NCBI RefSeq assembly: GCF_003576455.2
Contig: NZ_CP032869.1
Location: 3,472,001-3,536,000 of the forward strand
Direction of reading: 5' to 3'
Length of the DNA stretch: 64,000 bases
Source of the DNA: Mucilaginibacter celer
Lineage (GTDB): Bacteria > Bacteroidota > Bacteroidia > Sphingobacteriales > Sphingobacteriaceae
Both the position numbers and the translations under genes were made by a program. Positions within the stretch are counted from its first letter, which is position 1. The number at the start of each line of letters is the position of its first letter. Positions 59,174-64,000 of this stretch are shown here, piece after piece. The notes below the pieces were generated by a model. It was not told where the DNA came from. It was given only the letters and a program-made list of their open reading frames with translations, and did not search any database.

Positions 59174-59749
59174 TTATTTAGCTTTACCAAATTCGCCGTT
59201 AGCTTTGATGGTTACTTCGTCGCTTACGATGGCGTTACCGAATTTAGCACCGAAGTTATAGTCTGAACGTTTGATAGTACCGGTTAACTGGAAACCGGCA
59301 TCATCAGCTTTGCTCATAGGGTTTTGGATAGTACCGCGGTACCATAAATCAAACGAAGCCGGTTTGGTAACACCGTGTAAAGTTAAGTTACCGGTAAGTT
59401 TGTAGTGTTTATCAGATGTTTTGGTGATAGCAGTGCTGGTAAAAGTAATAGTTGGGTAAGCAGCTACATCAAAAAAATCCGGGCTCGAAATGTGTTTATC
59501 GCGGTTATCATTATCAGTTGATACAGACGCAGTTTGAATGCTGATCTGGAATTTAGCGTCGCTGAAATCAGGTTTTGTAGCAGTGATGGTAGCATCGTAG
59601 TTTTTGAAAGTACCGTCAACGTCAGATACCAATAAGTGGGTTACTGTAAATTTAACGTTCGAGTGTGCTTTGTCTACAGTCCAGGTAGTTTGTGCTGATG
59701 CTGCCGTGTAAGTAAATGCTGCTGCTAACAGGATAAGAATCTTTTTCAT
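59174..59749 (-). CDS. YceI-family periplasmic lipid-binding protein
   Basis: 191 residues with signal peptide 'LLAAAFTYTAASA'. The YceI lipocalin-like barrel shows 'WTVDKAHSNVKFTVTHLLVS', 'DNRDKHISSPDFFDVAAYP', 'LTGNLTLHGVTKPASFDLWY' and 'TIKRSDYNFG'. Family members bind polyprenoid or lipid ligands in the periplasm and often respond to stress. A well-formed promoter lies upstream and a strong terminator downstream, so it is a single-gene unit. Confidence 0.94.
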   Translation of the reverse strand: MKKILILLAAAFTYTAASAQTTWTVDKAHSNVKFTVTHLLVSDVDGTFKNYDATITATKPDFSDAKFQISIQTASVSTDNDNRDKHISSPDFFDVAAYPTITFTSTAITKTSDKHYKLTGNLTLHGVTKPASFDLWYRGTIQNPMSKADDAGFQLTGTIKRSDYNFGAKFGNAIVSDEVTIKANGEFGKAK

Positions 59750-59784
59750 TGTTTTAAATTTTTTTTTGTTTTTGATTTATGGCT

Positions 59785-59814
59785 CAAAAGTAGAGAAATG
59801 ATTGTGACTTCAAA
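59785..59814 (-). promoter_or_regulatory. yceI promoter
   Basis: On the minus strand TTTG (59811-59814) and TACTTTTG (59785-59792) are 18 bases apart, the best Bacteroidota primary-sigma match in the window. The leader is ~30 nt. Confidence 0.72.
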
Positions 59815-59937
59815 AATTAAATGTTCAAACACTTAATTTATTAAAATCGGATGACAATATACTACTAATTTAGTGGGGTATCAAAACAAAATTAAAAATA
59901 TCGGTATCACTTTGGGGATAAAATAATGCTCTGTATC

Positions 59938-60051
59938 TCAGTTTATGGAAATGTCGGGCTGATACACCATAATGATAGCAAGCGCAATTATTAAAACAAA
60001 GGAAACGGTTAACAGGATATCTACCAGCAACTTTTGATTTTCGGGTTTCAT
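59938..60051 (-). CDS. Tiny single-helix membrane protein (37 aa)
   Basis: From ATG 60051: 'MKPENQKLLVDILLTVSFVL' then 'IIALAIIMVYQPDISIN'. One membrane helix with a charged N-terminus. The frame stays open to 60225, which would add an unlikely Asn/Phe-rich 58 residues, so the short form is preferred. It may be real but evidence is limited to composition. Confidence 0.4.
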   Translation of the reverse strand: MKPENQKLLVDILLTVSFVLIIALAIIMVYQPDISIN

Positions 60052-60248
60052 GATATTACTATTGTTTAAACAGTAAAGCTGCAGGTAAGCTTTTAAATTG
60101 GTATGTATTGAAAACGGATTGAAGCAAAGCTTATTGTTCCGCCAATAATAAGGATTGAAAAAAAATCCTTTTTTAAAACTTAAATCCCTGATACCTGTTA
60201 TTACCTCATAATTGAGATTTTTCAAAAACTAAAGTAATTATGTGAATA

Positions 60249-60272
60249 GCCGGGCCTAAACCCGGCTTTTTT
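60249..60272 (+). terminator. Plus-oriented intrinsic terminator
   Basis: GCCGGG-CCTAAA-CCCGGC followed by TTTTTT on the plus strand. Both neighbouring genes run on the minus strand, so it would stop an antisense or unidentified plus transcript, or act on the minus strand without a T-run. Confidence 0.6.
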
Positions 60273-60298
60273 ATGTTGTTAGGTATTTAACTCCTCCT

Positions 60299-61120
60299 CT
60301 ATTTTTTGTGAAATCTCCCCGAAAAAAAATCATCCACCTTTTCATTAAACTCGTCGGCATGTTCAACAAGCGTTGCGTGGCCAGAATTTGGTAAAATCCA
60401 GAGGTAAGCATTTTTGATATTTTCGGCAATCTGAACGGTGTGCGTGGTAACAATCACATCATGATCGCCGGCAATGATAAGCGAGGGGCATTTGATGGCT
60501 TTTAAGGCCGATAGCTTAATATTAGGTTCCCTATAATCAAGCAAAAACACCTTACGGTCGTTCCTTTCCTTATCAGTTATAAATTTGTGGTCTTTTTTAT
60601 CATTATATTCTTTCACCATATCGCGCCATACTGATGGCACGAGAGCAGTTGAATCGGGCCAGAGGTTTGCCCCGGTTGATGCCAGGCTGATCACTTTTTG
60701 GGGATGGCGCATAGCCAAAACCAGTGCATTGATCCCGCCATCGCTCCAGCCCAGTACATAGGCCGAATCGATATGCATCACATCAAGCAGCGCCGCAAAA
60801 TCGTCGGCCATCATCTCAAATGTTAGCGAATCGCGGGTATCTTTTGATTTACCGTGCGCCCGACTGTCTACCGCTATTACTTTATACTTTTTTGCAAAGT
60901 AAGGGATGTTTTTTTCAAAGACTCCTATGCTTCCGCCGTTACCATGTATCATTAACAATGGTTTGCCCGTGCCGTACACTTCGGTGTAAAGCTTTATTCC
61001 GCGTACATCATAGTATTTGCCGGCTACGGCATTATCGCCATAAATAATTCCCTTTTGCTGGCTGCAGGCTGTTAATGCAAGGCATGTGAGCATCAATAAA
61101 AAAAGTTGTTTTAACATCAT
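60299..61120 (-). CDS. Alpha/beta hydrolase lipoprotein
   Basis: 273 residues with lipobox 'LALTACS', so lipid-anchored in the envelope. The hydrolase fold is complete: 'LLMIHGNGGSIGVFE', nucleophile 'LGWSDGGINAL', acid in 'IIAGDHDVI' and His in 'PNSGHATLVEH'. Substrates of such periplasmic lipoprotein hydrolases are unknown, possibly esters or lactones. Second alpha/beta hydrolase of the window, not close in sequence to that at 9385. Confidence 0.9.
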   Translation of the reverse strand: MMLKQLFLLMLTCLALTACSQQKGIIYGDNAVAGKYYDVRGIKLYTEVYGTGKPLLMIHGNGGSIGVFEKNIPYFAKKYKVIAVDSRAHGKSKDTRDSLTFEMMADDFAALLDVMHIDSAYVLGWSDGGINALVLAMRHPQKVISLASTGANLWPDSTALVPSVWRDMVKEYNDKKDHKFITDKERNDRKVFLLDYREPNIKLSALKAIKCPSLIIAGDHDVIVTTHTVQIAENIKNAYLWILPNSGHATLVEHADEFNEKVDDFFSGRFHKK

Positions 61121-61343
61121 GACCGGTTTAATTTTTAGTTGTTTAAATATACACAGATAATGCGTTGCCTGTAAACCGGTTGCAGGCTACGTATTTATTT
61201 TTTTGATTCGCCTGTAAATCAAACATGTACTATATTTGCCCCCTTTAAATAAAAACACTTTTTAAACCATACAGGTAAAACAATATCATACCTATAAGTA
61301 TTATAGAATGAATTATTTATAAACCTGTATACAAATATTGTTC

Positions 61344-62162
61344 ATGCCTGCTACCGTGCCCACAAGCCATAAAATAATTCCGCTGCTTAGTTTCTTGATT
61401 TGCCTGTTTATTTGTCAATGCTGTTACAGCCAGCAAAATGCGCCGGTTGCCAATCATTTTAAATTTAAAACAGTAATTATTGATGCAGGGCATGGGGGGA
61501 AAGATCCGGGTTCGCACGGCGCTTATTCCAAAGAAAAAAATGTATCGTTAAGTATAGCCAAAAAACTGCGCGATGCCATTAACGATGAAATGAGCAGCGT
61601 TAAAGTGATAATGACCCGGAGCACGGATGTGTTTATTGAACTACATAAACGCACCGATATTGCCAACGATAATCATGGCAACCTTTTTATTTCCATCCAC
61701 TGTAACTCATCGCCGCAGCGCAAAGGCACGTCAAGAGGCACGCTTTTGCTTGTATACGGCTTTCACCGCAGCGAAGAACAACGCGAGGCCCTGCGCGAAA
61801 ATGCTTCGATATTTATTGAAAAGGATTATAAGCAAAAATATAACGGCTATGGCGACGATGCTGTGGTGAATACCATTGTACTCAACGCCTTTCAGCAAAA
61901 ATATCGTAAACAAAGCATCCGTTTTGGCGATCTGGTTGATCACCAGTTCCGCAAAGCCAATGGCCGCCATAGTCTTGGGGTAAAGGAACAGGGCGTGCTG
62001 GTACTTGCGCAAAGCGGCATGCCGGCCGTATTGGTTGAAACCGGCTTTATCAACAACCCGGCCGATGAGGAATACCTTAACTCAGCCTCTGGACAAAACG
62101 AAATTGTGCGATCAATTGTAACAGCACTTAAACAGTATAAAAACGATTTGGAAGGAAACTAA
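61344..62162 (+). CDS. N-acetylmuramoyl-L-alanine amidase (Amidase_3)
   Basis: 272 residues from ATG 61344 with a signal peptide ending 'CCYSQQ'. The zinc amidase core shows 'VIIDAGHGGKDPGSHG' (His), 'LHKRTDIAN', 'FISIHCNSS' (His) and 'PAVLVETGFINNPADEEYL' (catalytic Glu). It cleaves the bond between muramic acid and the stem peptide and helps separate daughter cells. A TATATTTG element lies about 120 bp upstream. It is followed 2 bp later by the DUF4269 gene. Confidence 0.93.
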   Translation: MPATVPTSHKIIPLLSFLICLFICQCCYSQQNAPVANHFKFKTVIIDAGHGGKDPGSHGAYSKEKNVSLSIAKKLRDAINDEMSSVKVIMTRSTDVFIELHKRTDIANDNHGNLFISIHCNSSPQRKGTSRGTLLLVYGFHRSEEQREALRENASIFIEKDYKQKYNGYGDDAVVNTIVLNAFQQKYRKQSIRFGDLVDHQFRKANGRHSLGVKEQGVLVLAQSGMPAVLVETGFINNPADEEYLNSASGQNEIVRSIVTALKQYKNDLEGN

Positions 62163-62164
62163 TA

Positions 62165-62695
62165 ATGCCGGTTGAACAATTTGATACCATTGAATACCTG
62201 GCCAGCGGCACCCTGCGGCAGGTTCAGGCTTATCGGTTGTTAAACAAATACCGGGTTATAGATGTGCTCCTCCCCTTTTCGCCTATACTAACCGGAACTA
62301 TTCCAATTAATATCGATATCGAAAGCAGCGATTTGGATATTATATGTCAATACACTACTACCGATGGATTCAGCCAACACTTGGAGGCAAAATTTTCAGT
62401 TTTCGAAGATTTTTCGATCAAAACTTTAGATCTCGCCGGGAGCACTGCTGTATTAGCGAACTTTTGCCTCGATGGGTTCCCTGTTGAAGTTTTTGGCCAG
62501 CAAATACCTGTAAAACAACAAATGGCCTACAGGCATTTGCTTATTGAACACCAATTGCTGCTGCAAAAAGCCGAAACATTCAGGCAGCAAATTATCGATC
62601 TAAAAAAACAGGGAATGAAAACCGAACCTGCTTTTGCCGTGACACTCGGTTTAGAGGGCGACCCTTACACAGCTTTACTAAACTTTGAAGTTTAA
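62165..62695 (+). CDS. DUF4269 nucleotidyltransferase-like protein
   Basis: 176 residues; the nucleotidyltransferase-like core is 'LTGTIPINIDIESSDLDIICQ' minus one (GxxP...D-x-D type) and 'ANFCLDGFPVEVFGQ', with 'GLEGDPYTALL' at the end, all typical of DUF4269. Its substrate is unknown. It begins 2 bp after the amidase, indicating one transcript. Confidence 0.87.
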   Translation: MPVEQFDTIEYLASGTLRQVQAYRLLNKYRVIDVLLPFSPILTGTIPINIDIESSDLDIICQYTTTDGFSQHLEAKFSVFEDFSIKTLDLAGSTAVLANFCLDGFPVEVFGQQIPVKQQMAYRHLLIEHQLLLQKAETFRQQIIDLKKQGMKTEPAFAVTLGLEGDPYTALLNFEV

Positions 62696-62703
62696 TTATT
62701 CTG

Positions 62704-63102
62704 TTATTTGGCCCGCGGTATGATAAAACCATTATTTACCGCATCCATTCCAATTTTAGGGTAATATTCCATTGCCGCAGGAGCGGATAATAACAGCAAC
62801 ATTGATTCATCCCCAATGGCCTCCTTAGTTAACTGAACCAGTTTTTTGCCTATCCCCTCTTTTTGATAATCTTTATTTACTGCCAGATCAGACAGGTAGC
62901 AGGCATAACAATAATCGGTTAGCGCGCGCGATACGCCTACCAGTTTTTCACCATCCCAGGCGGTTATTATAAGGTTTGAATTTTGATACATTTTGGCAAT
63001 CCGCGGGGCGTCATGTGTGGGGCGATTTAAACCTGCCGAATTGTAAAGTTCGATAACTTGTTGAGCTGAAGGTATTGTACCTGTTTGGTAAGTGGTGTTC
63101 AT
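62704..63102 (-). CDS. GNAT-family N-acetyltransferase
   Basis: 132 residues with the GNAT core: 'GVSRALTDYCYACYLSDLAV', 'KDYQKEGIGKKLVQLTKEA' (acetyl-CoA loop, QxxGIG) and 'LLLLSAPAAMEYYPKIGM'. The acceptor is unknown; the family includes small-molecule and protein acetylases. It is convergent with DUF4269. A TATTTTTG box (63126-63133, complement) lies ~23 bp before the ATG. Confidence 0.88.
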   Translation of the reverse strand: MNTTYQTGTIPSAQQVIELYNSAGLNRPTHDAPRIAKMYQNSNLIITAWDGEKLVGVSRALTDYCYACYLSDLAVNKDYQKEGIGKKLVQLTKEAIGDESMLLLLSAPAAMEYYPKIGMDAVNNGFIIPRAK

Positions 63103-63140
63103 GCTTATAAAAAATTTAATAATGTCAAAAATACTCGGAG

Positions 63141-63186
63141 GTGGACTATTCTATATAAGCCAGAATTAAAAAAGCAGATAGTCCAC
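63141..63186. promoter_or_regulatory. Inverted repeat in the divergent GNAT / Gfo-Idh region
   Basis: GTGGACTAT (63141-63149) and ATAGTCCAC (63178-63186) are perfectly complementary with a 28-bp spacer. It lies between two divergent genes next to the GNAT promoter and may bind a regulator. Confidence 0.45.
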
Positions 63187-63292
63187 AAACCCATATTGTA
63201 AAAACACATAGCATTTTTACAAACATTAGTATTTATAAACTTGTATTTTTATAGGGTAAACCCATCATTTCAAACAGCTTATCATCCTGCTT

Positions 63293-64000
63293 ATGGCACC
63301 TGTACAAAAAACATCGCGCAGAAATTTTATTCGTAATGCCTCATTGGGCATTGGCTCGTTGGCCTTGAGCCCGACGTTAATACAACTGGCAGCAGCAAAG
63401 CCCGCCAAAAAGTTAGGCATTGCGTTAGTTGGCCTGGGCTATTATTCGGGCGGGCAACTGGCTCCGGCCCTACAGCAAACCCAACATTGCTACCTGGCGG
63501 GCATTGTAACAGGCACGCCATCAAAAGCAGTTGACTGGGCCAAAAAATATAACATCCAGCAAAAAAACATCTACAATTATCAAAACTTTGATGAGATAGC
63601 CAAAAACCCGGATATAGATATTGTATACGTGGTGTTACCGGTAAGCATGCATAAAGAATATACTATACGGGCTGCACAGGCCGGTAAGCACGTAATATGC
63701 GAAAAACCGATGGCCCTGAACGCTGCCGATTGCAAAGATATGATTGCAGCCTGCAAAAAAGCAAACAGGTTATTATCCATAGGTTACCGCCTGCACTTTG
63801 AGCCGCATACTATCGAGCTGATGCGTCTTGGTCAAAAACAGGTTTATGGTAAGGTAAAAAGCATTGATACCGGCAACGGCTTTACCTATGGCGGCGATCC
63901 CAACGCATGGCGCTTAAAAAAAGCCCTGGCCGGCGGCGGTGGACTGATGGATATGGGGATATATTCAATCCAGGGTTCGCGCTACACACTTGGACAGGAA
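63293..64000 (+). CDS. Tat-exported Gfo/Idh/MocA-family oxidoreductase (3' partial)
   Basis: 236 codons are in the window and the frame is still open at the last base. The N-terminus 'TSRRNFIRNASLGIGSLALS' is a twin-arginine signal. The Rossmann fold follows with 'LGIALVGLGYYSGGQLAPAL' and 'VICEKPMALN', then 'GGGGLMDMGIYSIQ', as in glucose-fructose oxidoreductase-like periplasmic enzymes. It should oxidise or reduce a sugar with bound NADP in the periplasm. Substrate unknown; C-terminal part missing. Confidence 0.92.
   Translation, partial: MAPVQKTSRRNFIRNASLGIGSLALSPTLIQLAAAKPAKKLGIALVGLGYYSGGQLAPALQQTQHCYLAGIVTGTPSKAVDWAKKYNIQQKNIYNYQNFDEIAKNPDIDIVYVVLPVSMHKEYTIRAAQAGKHVICEKPMALNAADCKDMIAACKKANRLLSIGYRLHFEPHTIELMRLGQKQVYGKVKSIDTGNGFTYGGDPNAWRLKKALAGGGGLMDMGIYSIQGSRYTLGQE

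Overview
The window is chromosomal DNA of a Bacteroidota bacterium, most likely a Sphingobacteriaceae member such as Mucilaginibacter or Pedobacter. This rests on a type IX secretion (T9SS) sorting domain, GldC, the Bacteroidota promoter signature (-33 TTTG, -7 TAnnTTTG), a Bacteroidota-type ccm locus, and families typical of the phylum (DUF4136, DUF2007, DUF4269, CHASE3-GAF hybrid kinases next to CheR/CheB). The genus is inferred by eye. No rRNA, tRNA, CRISPR array, transposase or phage structural gene was seen. Genes run off both ends of the window.

Layout. 1-5.4 kb: 3' part of a very large surface protein with two LamG modules and a T9SS tail, then a tiny membrane protein and two look-alike terminators. 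5.6-9.3 kb (minus): DUF4136 lipoprotein, Maf, KdsC, IscX, 2Fe-2S ferredoxin, DUF2520 protein. 9.4-23.4 kb: an alpha/beta hydrolase and a dispersed cytochrome c maturation (ccm) locus reading ccmB, ccmC, ccmD, gdhA, two membrane paralogues, ccmE, ccmF, phyH on the minus strand. Between ccmB and ccmC sits an AT-rich block with a two-gene WYL/OLD-nuclease cassette, an orphan gene and a truncated copy of a neighbouring gene. 23.5-30.8 kb: ogt and a signalling cluster of two hybrid histidine kinases with CheR and CheB but no chemoreceptor, CheA or CheW. 30.9-33.3 kb: DEAD-box helicase, gldC and two membrane proteins, followed by a ~690 bp repeat-rich spacer. 34-39.4 kb: a divergent HxlR/NmrA pair, dihydroorotase, and EVE, SRPBCC and GyrI genes beside a WYL-type regulator. 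39.5-42.7 kb: DUF2007 protein, glycosylasparaginase, CutC, and a small-ORF plus DUF6169-like pair. 42.8-50.8 kb: a metallopeptidase/beta-propeller/barrel protein, a metallophosphoesterase, a GH16 glucanase and several small proteins. 50.9-55.9 kb: ECF sigma operon, Lrp regulator with EamA exporter, a second small-ORF plus DUF6169-like pair, and an orphan ABC ATPase. 55.9-64 kb: ChbG-like deacetylase, DUF2130 protein, YceI, hydrolase, cell-wall amidase, DUF4269, GNAT and a Tat-exported Gfo/Idh/MocA oxidoreductase running off the end.

Four features stand out. First, the WYL-OLD cassette interrupts an otherwise housekeeping ccm locus. Second, there are two independent two-gene units in which a 47-57 residue ORF precedes a DUF6169-like protein starting with TTG. 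Third, many intergenic spacers are almost filled by long self-complementary sequences built from short repeated words, including perfect 20-bp and 29-bp inverted repeats. Fourth, several good promoters end only 4-6 bases before the start codon, implying leaderless mRNAs.
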